A DNA stretch of 64,000 bases from Candidatus Gaiellasilicea maunaloa (GTDB lineage Bacteria > Actinomycetota > Thermoleophilia > Gaiellales > Gaiellaceae). Position 1 is the stretch's first letter, and each line of letters begins with the position of its first letter. The notes under the pieces are model-generated. The model was not told where the DNA came from. It made no database searches and saw nothing but the letters and a program-made list of their open reading frames with translations. Position numbers and translations under genes: made by a program. The DNA is taken from contig JANDLU010000003.1 of NCBI GenBank assembly GCA_024330215.1, positions 1-64,000 on the forward strand, read 5' to 3'. Below, piece after piece: positions 29,436-38,056 of this stretch.

Positions 29436-30041
29436 ATGGATGCAGACGCCACGGAGATCCGCGTGCTGGGCTGCCTGATCGAGAAGCAGCGGACGACCCC
29501 CGACGTCTACCCGCTCTCGCTGAACTCGCTGCGGCTCGCGTGCAATCAGGCGACGAACCGCGATCCCGTCGTCGACTACGACGAGGCGACGGTTCGTACC
29601 GCGATCGAGAAGCTCTCGCGCCGCGCCTGGGTTCGGCTCGCGTCCGGACCCGGAAGCCGGACGGCGAAGTACCGGCACCTGCTCGACGACGCCCTCGGCC
29701 GGGTGCCGTCGCAGATCGCGCTCCTCGCGGTCCTGATGCTGCGCGGCCCGCAGACTCCGGGCGAGCTGAAGGTGCGCGTCGATCGGCTTTACCCATTCGG
29801 GACGCTCGAGGACGTGCAGAAGGCGCTCGACGCCCTGCTGGACGCCGAGCTCGTCGCGCAACTCCCACGTCGGCCCGGCCAGAGCCAGGATCGATTCAGG
29901 CAGCTGCTCGGCGGTGAGGACGAGCGCGAAACGCCATCCGAGCGAGAAAGTGTTGTTTCAACACAAAGTCCGCTCGCGGAGCGCGTCGCGCGGCTCGAGG
30001 AGCAGGTGGCCGAGCTGCAGCGCGCATTGGCCGACCGCTGA
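29436..30041 (+). CDS. YceH family protein (DUF480)
   Basis: [40 protein letters not shown]. Confidence 0.93.
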   Translation: MDADATEIRVLGCLIEKQRTTPDVYPLSLNSLRLACNQATNRDPVVDYDEATVRTAIEKLSRRAWVRLASGPGSRTAKYRHLLDDALGRVPSQIALLAVLMLRGPQTPGELKVRVDRLYPFGTLEDVQKALDALLDAELVAQLPRRPGQSQDRFRQLLGGEDERETPSERESVVSTQSPLAERVARLEEQVAELQRALADR

Positions 30042-30069
30042 AGTCGTCGCTCGGCGCTACCGTGCCCGC

Positions 30070-31077
30070 GTGAATCCGCTCGACGACATTCGCGCCGGCG
30101 CGCGCCGAGTGAGAGATCAACTCCGGCACTCGGCGGGCCCGGAGGTCGAGGCGATCATCTCCGACCGCTTCGGCTCCCGTCCCGAGCCGAGACCGATGGC
30201 GGAGCTCCAGGCGGAGCTCGACGCGCTCGTCGGTCTGGAGACGGTCAAGGAGCAGGTGCGCGCGCTCGTCGCCTTCCTCCAGGTGCAGGCGCGGCGGCTC
30301 GAGCACGGGCTCCCCGAGGTGGCGACGAGCCAGCACCTCGTCTTCCTCGGCAACCCGGGTACCGGCAAGACGACGGTCGCGCGGCTCCTCGCCGAGATGT
30401 ACGGCTCGATGGGATTGCTCCGGAAGGGCCATCTCGTCGAGGTCGACCGTGCCTCGCTCGTCGGCCAGTACATCGGCCAGACCGCGATCAAGACCGACCG
30501 CGCGATCCGACGCGCGCTCGACGGCGTCCTCTTCGTCGACGAGGCCTACGCGCTCGCGCCGGGCGAAGGCGACGGCCGGAACGACTTCGGCGCCGAGGCG
30601 GTCGAGACGCTGCTGAAGCGGATGGAGGATCACCGCCACCGCCTCGTGGTGATCGTCGCCGGCTATCCGCGCCTGATGCGCGGCTTTCTCGACTCGAACC
30701 CAGGGCTGCGCTCCCGGTTCGCACGCGAGCTGACGTTTCCCGACTACTCGAGCGACGATCTGCTCGCGATCACGCGCAAGCTCGCGGCCGAAGCGGAGTA
30801 CGACCTCGGGCCGGGAGCGGAGGAGGCACTCGAGCGGATCTTCGCGGGCGCCGGCCGGAGCGAGGGCTTCGGCAACGCGCGCTTCGCACGCACGATCTTC
30901 GAGCAGGCGCTGAACCGGCAGGCACTGCGACTGGCAGCGGTCGAGGGCTCGGAGCTCGCCGAGCTCGACCGCGAGGACGTGGTCACGCTGACCGCCGGGG
31001 ATCTGCTCGAGGCCGCCCGCTCGCTCGGCGAAGACGCGAAGGGCCGGCCGAAGCGCCGCCGCTGGCTCGGCGTCTGA
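30070..31077 (+). CDS. AAA ATPase, CbxX/CfqX family
   Basis: [75 protein letters not shown]. Confidence 0.92.
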   Translation: MNPLDDIRAGARRVRDQLRHSAGPEVEAIISDRFGSRPEPRPMAELQAELDALVGLETVKEQVRALVAFLQVQARRLEHGLPEVATSQHLVFLGNPGTGKTTVARLLAEMYGSMGLLRKGHLVEVDRASLVGQYIGQTAIKTDRAIRRALDGVLFVDEAYALAPGEGDGRNDFGAEAVETLLKRMEDHRHRLVVIVAGYPRLMRGFLDSNPGLRSRFARELTFPDYSSDDLLAITRKLAAEAEYDLGPGAEEALERIFAGAGRSEGFGNARFARTIFEQALNRQALRLAAVEGSELAELDREDVVTLTAGDLLEAARSLGEDAKGRPKRRRWLGV

Positions 31078-31078
31078 C

Positions 31079-31501
31079 TCAGGCGTCTGCCGGAAGGAGC
31101 ACGAACGCGCTCCCGTCCGACGCCCGCAGCGCGCGGAAATGCCGCTCGTCGAGCGTGAGGATGCGACGCGTGTCGTACCGCTCCGCGAGAACGACGAGCG
31201 AGGCATCTGCCAGGCCGATTCCCAGATCTCGGTACTGCTCAACGACCGCCGCCGCCGCTCCAACATCGTCCGCATCGAAGCCGGCAACCTCGTACGCGCC
31301 GGCGGTGACGTCTGCGAGGACGGACAACGAGAGCTCGATCCCCTCGCGAGTGGTGATCATGTAGTCGAGCTCGGCGAGCACAAAGGGAGACAGCACGAGC
31401 GGAGGAACGGCGGCGACAATCACGCTCAATGCAGCCTCGTGACGGCGCTCCCCCGCCGACATCGCGGCGAGGAGCCCGCTGGTATCGAGGATGAGCGTCA
31501 A
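31079..31501 (-). CDS. vapC: PIN domain ribonuclease toxin (VapC-like)
   Basis: MTLILDTSGLLAAMSAGERRHEAAL...LGIGLADASLVVLAERYDTRRILTLDERHF. Confidence 0.92.
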   Translation of the reverse strand: MTLILDTSGLLAAMSAGERRHEAALSVIVAAVPPLVLSPFVLAELDYMITTREGIELSLSVLADVTAGAYEVAGFDADDVGAAAAVVEQYRDLGIGLADASLVVLAERYDTRRILTLDERHFRALRASDGSAFVLLPADA

Positions 31502-31725
31502 TCGCGGCCGAAGCCGCGGGCGAGCTCCTCGTCGACGCGCTCCGAGAGCCCCGGCTCACCGAAGCTCTGGACTAGCGGAAGGTGAGGCCGCGGACGCTCT
31601 CGCTCGACGGTGAACTGGTCGAGCGCCGCCCGGATCACGTCTGCCTCCGACTGACCGCGTGAGGCAGCGGTGCGCTCGAGGCGAGCCTTCAGCTCTTCCG
31701 GCAGGTAGACGGTCGTCTTGATCAT
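31498..31725 (-). CDS. vapB: Ribbon-helix-helix antitoxin (VapB/CopG-like)
   Basis: MIKTTVYLPEELKARLERTAASRGQSEADVIRAALDQF; 4-nt overlap with vapC. Confidence 0.92.
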   Translation of the reverse strand: MIKTTVYLPEELKARLERTAASRGQSEADVIRAALDQFTVERERPRPHLPLVQSFGEPGLSERVDEELARGFGRD

Positions 31726-31886
31726 GCCCTATACCGTACCATACGTCGGAATGGCCTCTTCCAGCCGCGGCGATATTGACGCGCGCCGCCGCCGATGTTT
31801 TCATCGGCGGTGTCGGTATCCGCCCTGCGACCCGCGCCTGCGGCGCGGTGGGACCGCCTCGTATCCCCCGGCGAAAGGAACGCGAC

Positions 31887-33659
31887 ATGGCCCTCACGAA
31901 GCTCCTCACCGCGACGGCGGCCGCACTCGACCGGCGCTTCGGCTGGGATCGCCTGCCGCGGCCGCTCGGCGTGGTCACGCTCGTCGGGCTGCGGACCCGG
32001 CTGCGGCAGGAGAACCTCCACGACACCGGCGCTGTCGACTCCGTGCACCCACACCGAAACGGCGACCGCCATCTCCGCACGCGGACGCTCGACGGCAGCA
32101 ACAACGACCTCGGGGCGCCGACGATGGGGATGATCGGCGCCCGCTTCGGCCGCAACGTCCCGGTCGCTCGCACCCACCCGGAGCCGCTGCCGGATCTGCT
32201 CGAGCCGAACCCGCGACTCGTCAGCCGGGAGCTCCTGACCCGCACGGAGTTCCAGCCGGCGACGATCGTCAACGTGCTCGCGGGCGCCTGGCTCCAGTTC
32301 GAGGTGCACGACTGGTTCAGCCACGGAAAGAACGTCGAAGAGGAGCCGTTCGAGCTCGATCTCGCCGAGGACGACGACTGGCCGGAACGGCCGATGCGGA
32401 TCCAGCGCACGCGCCCCGACGCCAGTCACCCCGGCGACGATTCGCCTCCTACCTACGTTACGGCCGACTCGCACTGGTGGGACGGCTCGCAGATCTACGG
32501 CAGCGACGCAGCGTTCGCGACGGCGCTCCGCGCGAAGGAGGGCGGCAAGCTCCGGCTCGACCCGGACGGCCAGCTCCCGCGCGACCTCGAGTCGCTCGTC
32601 GACCTCACCGGCGTCGCGGGCAACTTCTGGCTCGGGCTCGCGCTCCTGCACACGCTCTTCACCCGCGAGCACAACGCGATCTGCGAACGCCTCGCGCAGG
32701 AGTATCCGGCCTGGTCGGACGACGCCCTCTACGACCGCGCCCGCCTGATCAACGCGGCCCTGATGGCGAAGATCCACACCGTCGAGTGGACGCCGGCGAT
32801 CATCGCGCACCCGACGACGCGCTACGCGATGCGCGCCAACTGGTACGGGATCCTCGGCCGGCGGCTGAACAAGAGATTGGGCAAGCGCAGCTCGAACGAG
32901 GTGCTCGGCGGGATCCCCGGCTCGCCGACCGACCACCACGGCGTCCCCTACTCGCTGACCGAGGAGTTCGTCGCCGTCTACCGGATGCACCCTCTCCTGC
33001 CGGACGACTTCACCTTTCGCTCGCTCGAGACGGACGAGGTGCTCGAGGAACGGACGTTCCGGGAGCTCGGAGCGCTCCACACCCGAGCCCGCATGGACGA
33101 GCTCGGGCTTCCGAACGCGTTCTACTCGCTCGGAATCGCCCATCCCGGCGCGATCACGCTCCACAACTACCCGCGTTTTCTCCAGCACTTCGAGCGGCCG
33201 GACGGGACCGTCATGGACCTGGCCGCGACGGACATCCTCCGCGTCCGCGAGCGGGGTGTCCCGCGCTACAACGAGTTCCGGCGGCTCTTCCACCTGAAGC
33301 CGGCGGCGAGCTTCGAGGAGCTGACCGACGATCCGCAGTGGGCAGAGGAGCTCCGGCGCGTCTACGACGACGTCGAGCGCGTCGACCTGATGGTCGGGCT
33401 CTATGCCGAGCCGCTGCCGAAGGGCTTCGGCTTCAGCGATACGGCCTTCCGCGTCTTCATCCTGATGGCCTCGCGGCGCTTGAAGAGCGATCGCTTCTTC
33501 ACGCGCGACTACAACGCCGAGACCTACACCCAGGCCGGGCTCGACTGGATCGACGAGAGCAGCATGATCGATGTGCTGAAGCGCCACTACCCTGAGCTGG
33601 AGCCCGCGCTGCGCGGGGTCGAGAATGCGTTCGCTCCATGGACGCGGGTCAGCGGTTGA
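31887..33659 (+). CDS. Heme peroxidase, fatty-acid alpha-dioxygenase-like
   Basis: QFEVHDWFSHGKN (distal His region), LFTREHNAICERLA, ARLINAALMAKIHTVEWTPAIIAHP (proximal region). Confidence 0.85.
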   Translation: MALTKLLTATAAALDRRFGWDRLPRPLGVVTLVGLRTRLRQENLHDTGAVDSVHPHRNGDRHLRTRTLDGSNNDLGAPTMGMIGARFGRNVPVARTHPEPLPDLLEPNPRLVSRELLTRTEFQPATIVNVLAGAWLQFEVHDWFSHGKNVEEEPFELDLAEDDDWPERPMRIQRTRPDASHPGDDSPPTYVTADSHWWDGSQIYGSDAAFATALRAKEGGKLRLDPDGQLPRDLESLVDLTGVAGNFWLGLALLHTLFTREHNAICERLAQEYPAWSDDALYDRARLINAALMAKIHTVEWTPAIIAHPTTRYAMRANWYGILGRRLNKRLGKRSSNEVLGGIPGSPTDHHGVPYSLTEEFVAVYRMHPLLPDDFTFRSLETDEVLEERTFRELGALHTRARMDELGLPNAFYSLGIAHPGAITLHNYPRFLQHFERPDGTVMDLAATDILRVRERGVPRYNEFRRLFHLKPAASFEELTDDPQWAEELRRVYDDVERVDLMVGLYAEPLPKGFGFSDTAFRVFILMASRRLKSDRFFTRDYNAETYTQAGLDWIDESSMIDVLKRHYPELEPALRGVENAFAPWTRVSG

Positions 33660-34351
33660 GGGGACTGTCCGAAGGCGTCCACTGCCTGGGCGGAAGGAAG
33701 GGTGGCCGAGTCCGCGCGTTCCTGCTCGAGGCGGGCGGTGAGCTGACGCTCGTCGACACGCTCTTCCAGGACGACGGGGCCGGCGTGCTCGAGGCGATCC
33801 GGAAGCTCGGCCGCAGTCCGGGCGACCTGAGGCGGATCGTGCTCACGCACGCGCACCGCTCACATCTCGGCGGGCTTGCGGCACTGAAGCGCGAGACCGG
33901 GGCGACCGTGCTCGCCCACGAGTGGGAGTCGGACATCGTCGAGGGTGAGCGGGCCGCGCAGTCGGTGGGCCTCAAGCCGACGCGTCCATTCCGCACCTAC
34001 CCTTTCCAGGTAGGCATCTTCCTCGGGCGGCCGAAACACAAGCCGTGCCCGATCGACGAGTCGGTCTCGGACGGCGACGCCGTGGGGCCGCTCGAGGTGC
34101 TCCACCTTCCGGGCCACTCGCCGGGCCACCTCGGCTTCCACTGGGCCGACCGCGGCCTCGTGATCGCCGGCGACGCGATCGCCACGTGGCCGCGCTTCGA
34201 GGCGGGCTGCTCGGCGTTCAATCTGAACGTCGAGCAGCACCGCAAATCGATTCGCCGCCTCGCGAGCCTGAACGCGCGAATCGTCGGTGTCGGCCACGGG
34301 GAGCCGCTCACGCAAGTCGCCGCCGACCGCGTTCACAGTCTCGTCGTCTAG
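33638..34351 (+). CDS. MBL-fold metallohydrolase
   Basis: VLTHAHRSHLGGLAAL, LHLPGHSPGHLGFH, VIAGDAIA. Confidence 0.9.
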   Translation: MDAGQRLRGLSEGVHCLGGRKGGRVRAFLLEAGGELTLVDTLFQDDGAGVLEAIRKLGRSPGDLRRIVLTHAHRSHLGGLAALKRETGATVLAHEWESDIVEGERAAQSVGLKPTRPFRTYPFQVGIFLGRPKHKPCPIDESVSDGDAVGPLEVLHLPGHSPGHLGFHWADRGLVIAGDAIATWPRFEAGCSAFNLNVEQHRKSIRRLASLNARIVGVGHGEPLTQVAADRVHSLVV

Positions 34352-35688
34352 GCTCGGTCTGCCCCCGTCAGCCGGTCGGTGAGATCGGCCGGAGGCTCGA
34401 ACACGTACCGACGGCCGGACTTGCGCCGTTCGAGCAACTCACGCCTCCAAAGGTGAAGGAGGTCGGTTCGTGCTGTCTCGACCGTCACGTTGTGCGAGGT
34501 CGCGTGCGACCGAAACGTGTAGATCTGGCCGGCGCTTCTCGCCGCGTGGCTCAACAAAGCGAGCTGACGGTGATTCAGGTCGCCGGCCCCCTCGATGGCA
34601 CGCTCGACCTTTCGGAGGTCACGGATCTTTCGGCGGATGTACGTGTGGAGTTCTTCAACGGCGCGCTCGATGATTCTGAGCTGGAAGATGATGAAGTACG
34701 TCGCATCGCGCTCGTCCTTCTCTGTCAGCAGAAACGAGCGGGTGTACTTGGCCGGAGCCTGACGCAGAAGCCGGGAGATGGACAGGTACTCCGTCAGCCA
34801 GTAGCCCTGCTTCCTCATCGACCAGTAGAAGAGAAGTCGCGCCGTACGCCCGTTTCCGTCTTCGAAGGGGTGATCGTATGCGAGCCAGAAGTGGAGGAGA
34901 ATCGCCCGGATCACGGGGTGAACGAACGCTCCGTCGTCGTCCGTTCCATTGGCGAAGGCGCACAGCCGCTCGAGTCGTTCGGGGAGTTGGCTTGCAGGAG
35001 GTGGACGATGAAGAACGACGTCTTGGTCGTTCCGATCGAAGACGGCAACCCGTTCGTCGCCCGTCGTCTGCAGCCGCCCTGCCGCGTCGGGATCGTCCAA
35101 GGTGCCTTCCGTCAGGATTCGCTGCATCTCGAGAACATGCGACGGCGCCAGCTCGTCGTCGACGATGTCCCGCATGAAACGAAGGGCGTTGTAGTTGTTG
35201 AGGATCATCGTTTCGCTGCGATCCTTCGGCGGGCGCCCCGACTGAAGCAGCTCCTTCGCGACTCGTCGGGACGTCGTGGCTCCTTCGAGCTGGCTTGAGC
35301 GGATGGCCTCCTCCATGAGTGAGTTGACGAGGTAGTGCTGGCGAGCCTGGTCGTCGGCAGTTACGACTTCGGCCATGGCGATCTCTCCACTGCAACGCTG
35401 ATCGACGTAGTGCAGCAGCCGGAAGACCTCGTCCGGAGTTCCGAATCTGAATGCGCTACCCGACATGTCCGTGAGTGGGAAAGGACGAAGCAGCGAGCTT
35501 CTCGCGAACTTTACGCTCAACCACCACTCCGTTGAAGTAAGCCCTGGGGGCGGATCGAGATGTCGAAGCTTGTCCCAGTGCATGTATTCGCCTGGGACTG
35601 CCGGGTCCCGCGTGAGAACATGCGCGAGTCGCTCCACACTGAACCGTCGGAGAAGCTCCGAAAGCGAAGGCGCTTCAGCTACGAACAC
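34348..35688 (-). CDS. Fic family protein with N-terminal inhibitory motif and C-terminal winged-HTH-like region
   Basis: HPFEDGNGRTAR Fic core; SSQLEGA matches the (S/T)xxxE(G/N) inhibitory motif; C-terminal HNVTVETARTDLLHLWRRELLERRKSGRRYVF. Confidence 0.93.
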   Translation of the reverse strand: MFVAEAPSLSELLRRFSVERLAHVLTRDPAVPGEYMHWDKLRHLDPPPGLTSTEWWLSVKFARSSLLRPFPLTDMSGSAFRFGTPDEVFRLLHYVDQRCSGEIAMAEVVTADDQARQHYLVNSLMEEAIRSSQLEGATTSRRVAKELLQSGRPPKDRSETMILNNYNALRFMRDIVDDELAPSHVLEMQRILTEGTLDDPDAAGRLQTTGDERVAVFDRNDQDVVLHRPPPASQLPERLERLCAFANGTDDDGAFVHPVIRAILLHFWLAYDHPFEDGNGRTARLLFYWSMRKQGYWLTEYLSISRLLRQAPAKYTRSFLLTEKDERDATYFIIFQLRIIERAVEELHTYIRRKIRDLRKVERAIEGAGDLNHRQLALLSHAARSAGQIYTFRSHATSHNVTVETARTDLLHLWRRELLERRKSGRRYVFEPPADLTDRLTGADRA

Positions 35689-35691
35689 ATG

Positions 35692-35768
35692 AACTCCAAA
35701 CTAACTCCAAGGAACTCCAAGTACTTGGAGTTTAGCTGAATTCCAAGGACTTGGTCTTCCTTGGAGTT
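35692..35768 (-). promoter_or_regulatory. Operator-like array of AACTCCAA/TTGGAGTT elements upstream of fic
   Basis: AACTCCAA at 35692, 35703, 35713; perfect 20-bp palindrome AACTCCAAGTACTTGGAGTT (35713-35732); degenerate TTCCAAGGACTTGG near 35741; CTTGGAGTT at 35760-35768. Confidence 0.75.
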
Positions 35769-35778
35769 AGCCTGGAGG

Positions 35779-36945
35779 TCAGGCTTGGGGGATCCGGGCC
35801 TCGAGCGCCGCGCCGAGCGCCTCGCGCACCGCTTCCAGCTCGATCCGGTCGAGCACGTCCTGGAAGAAGCCGCGGACGATCATCCGCTCGGCCTCCTGAC
35901 GCGAGAGGCCGCGGGCCATCAGGTAGAAGAGCTGCTCGCGGTCGACCTGGCCGAGCGTGGCCCCGTGGGTACAACGGACGTCGTTCGCCAGGATCTCGAG
36001 GCCGGGAATCGAGTCGGCGTGCGCGGTCTTCGAGAGAAGCAGGTTTCGGTTCTCCTGGTAGGCGTTCGTCTTCTGCGCATCCTTCTCGACGCGGATCATC
36101 CCGCGCCAGACCGCGCTCGAGTTGTCACGGAGCGCGCCCTTGAAGGCGAAGTCGGAGGTCGTGTTCGGAGCGATGTGCTCCTGGAAGGTGTCGTAGTCGA
36201 GGTGCTGCGTCCCGTCCGCGAAATAGGCGCCCGTCACCCGCGAGGTCGCGCCCGGGCCGGCGAGGTCGTTCTGGATCCGGATCTTGCCCTTCTTGGAGCC
36301 GAAGCCGCCGGCGACCCAGTCGAGCTCGGCGTCGCGCTCGACGCGCGCGTGATGCGTCCCGAAATGCCATGTCTCCTGCGAAGTACTCTGCACGGAGACG
36401 TACTCGACCTTCGCGCCCTGCTCGACCACGATCTCGACGGCCGCGTTGACGTAGCCCGAGAGCTCCGGCGAGGTGGAGACGTACTCTTCGATCACCGTAA
36501 ACGAGCTCCCCGGCTCGGCGACGACGAGCAGCCGCCAGAAGAGCGAGCCGCCCTCGACCGAGTTGACGATACGGACGTAGAGCGGCTGCTCGAGGCGCAC
36601 ACCCTTCGGCACGTGGACGAGGAGCCCGTTCTCCCACATCGCCGCGTTGTGGGCGGCGAACTTCTCGTCCGAGCCGACGAGCTCGCCGAGGCGCGGATGA
36701 TCGGCGAGTCGCTCGAAGCGGATGCCCTCCGGAACCCGCTCGAGCTCGATCCCACCCTCGGAGACGCGAACGATTCCGGCCGCCTCCAGCTCCAGCATCC
36801 CGGCGGCGCTCGCGATCCCGGTGGCGCCGTTCGCCGAGAACGACTCGGGGTCGAAGCCCTTCAGATTGGTGAAGCGCCACGATTCGTCCGAGGTCGTCGG
36901 CATGGGAAGGGCGCGGTAGCGCTCGAGCAACTCAGCTCTCGCCAT
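35779..36945 (-). CDS. sufD: Fe-S cluster assembly protein SufD
   Basis: ARVERDAELDWVAGGFGSKKGKIRI..., LANDVRCTHGATLGQVDREQLFYLMARGLSRQEAERMIVRGFF. Confidence 0.95.
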   Translation of the reverse strand: MARAELLERYRALPMPTTSDESWRFTNLKGFDPESFSANGATGIASAAGMLELEAAGIVRVSEGGIELERVPEGIRFERLADHPRLGELVGSDEKFAAHNAAMWENGLLVHVPKGVRLEQPLYVRIVNSVEGGSLFWRLLVVAEPGSSFTVIEEYVSTSPELSGYVNAAVEIVVEQGAKVEYVSVQSTSQETWHFGTHHARVERDAELDWVAGGFGSKKGKIRIQNDLAGPGATSRVTGAYFADGTQHLDYDTFQEHIAPNTTSDFAFKGALRDNSSAVWRGMIRVEKDAQKTNAYQENRNLLLSKTAHADSIPGLEILANDVRCTHGATLGQVDREQLFYLMARGLSRQEAERMIVRGFFQDVLDRIELEAVREALGAALEARIPQA

Positions 36946-37318
36946 GACCTGCCTCGCGCGGCGCGTAGCGGCGGTGGAGCGTCAACGAATTCCCGTCCGG
37001 ATCGGCGAAGAAGGCCATCTGGCAGACGCCGGTGTCGAGCGTCTCGCCGACGAACTCGATCCCCTTTGCTTCGAGCTCGGCGCGAGTTGCGGCGACATCC
37101 GCAACCCTGAGCGCTACATCTCCCTGGCCGTTGTCCTTGAACTCGTAGCCGAGCTCCTCCGGCTTCCAGATCGCGAGCGTCACGTTGCCGGCCTCGAATT
37201 CATTGAGCGCGTGCCGGCTCTGCGGGAGCTCGATCACGTCGCGGTAGAACGCGATTGCCCGGTCGAGATCCCGCGTCGGGATCTCGACGAAGTCCACCTG
37301 CTCGACCTGCACGGTCAC
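36932..37318 (-). CDS. VOC (glyoxalase/bleomycin-resistance) family protein 1
   Basis: VDFVEIPTRDLDRAIAFYRDVIELPQS...DTGVCQMAFFADPDGNSLTLHRRYAP. Confidence 0.9.
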   Translation of the reverse strand: MTVQVEQVDFVEIPTRDLDRAIAFYRDVIELPQSRHALNEFEAGNVTLAIWKPEELGYEFKDNGQGDVALRVADVAATRAELEAKGIEFVGETLDTGVCQMAFFADPDGNSLTLHRRYAPREAGHGES

Positions 37319-37683
37319 GCCTCCGAGACGGGCGCGTACCGCCGGTGCAACATCAGGTCGTTGCCGTCGGGATCGGTGAAGAACGCCATGTGACAGACGC
37401 CCGTGTCGAGGATCTCGCCGAAGAACTCGACGCCCTTGGCCTCCAGCTCCTTGCGCGCCTCGCCGACGTCCTCGACGTGGAGAGCCAGGTGCGCGTTCTT
37501 CTGCGGTGCGAACTCCATCCCCATGCGCGCGGGCTCCCAGATCCCAAAGCACGTCTCGCCGAGCCAGAACTCGAAGCGGCCGTGCTCGTCGGGCCGGAGG
37601 CCGAGCGTGTCGACATAGAAGGTTCGCGCCCGCTCGGCGTTCTGCGACGGGATCGCGACGAAGTCGATCTTCTCGATCTGCAC
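37315..37683 (-). CDS. VOC family protein 2
   Basis: IDFVAIPSQNAERARTFYVDTLGLRP...DTGVCHMAFFTDPDGNDLMLHRRYAP. Confidence 0.9.
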   Translation of the reverse strand: MQIEKIDFVAIPSQNAERARTFYVDTLGLRPDEHGRFEFWLGETCFGIWEPARMGMEFAPQKNAHLALHVEDVGEARKELEAKGVEFFGEILDTGVCHMAFFTDPDGNDLMLHRRYAPVSEA

Positions 37684-37684
37684 G

Positions 37685-38056
37685 TCAGACCTCGACCGGC
37701 GCGTAGCGACGGTGGAGCATCAGCGCGTTTCCATCCGGATCCTTGAAGAACGCCATGTGGCAGACGCCGGTGTCGAGCGTGTCGCCGTCGAACGCGACGC
37801 CCGCTGCCTCGAGCTTCGTCCGCGCCTCGGCGACGTCGGGGACGCGCAGCGCGATGTGAGCGCTGTGCGGCGAGAACTCGAACCCGATCCGCTTGGGGTC
37901 GACGAGGTACAGGCTGACGTTGCCGGTCTCGAACTCCGGCCAGGCAGCGTCGGACGAGGAGTTCCTGATCCCGAGGGTCTCCTCGTAGAACCGCCGCGCC
38001 CGCTCCATGTCCGTGACCGGCACGGACATGAAGTCCGTGCGCTCGACTGAGATCAA
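37685..38056 (-). CDS. VOC family protein 3
   Basis: TDFMSVPVTDMERARRFYEETLGIRN...DTGVCHMAFFKDPDGNALMLHRRYAP. Confidence 0.9.
   Translation of the reverse strand: MISVERTDFMSVPVTDMERARRFYEETLGIRNSSSDAAWPEFETGNVSLYLVDPKRIGFEFSPHSAHIALRVPDVAEARTKLEAAGVAFDGDTLDTGVCHMAFFKDPDGNALMLHRRYAPVEV

Noticed and set aside
30070-31077. CbxX-like AAA ATPase as evidence of RuBisCO/Calvin cycle or type VII secretion
   Set aside because: No RuBisCO or ESX genes in the window; this family is widespread with unrelated roles
35692-35768. Possible small CRISPR or iteron origin
   Set aside because: Repeats are 8-9 bp, closely spaced and in both orientations; no Rep or Cas gene nearby; best read as an operator array
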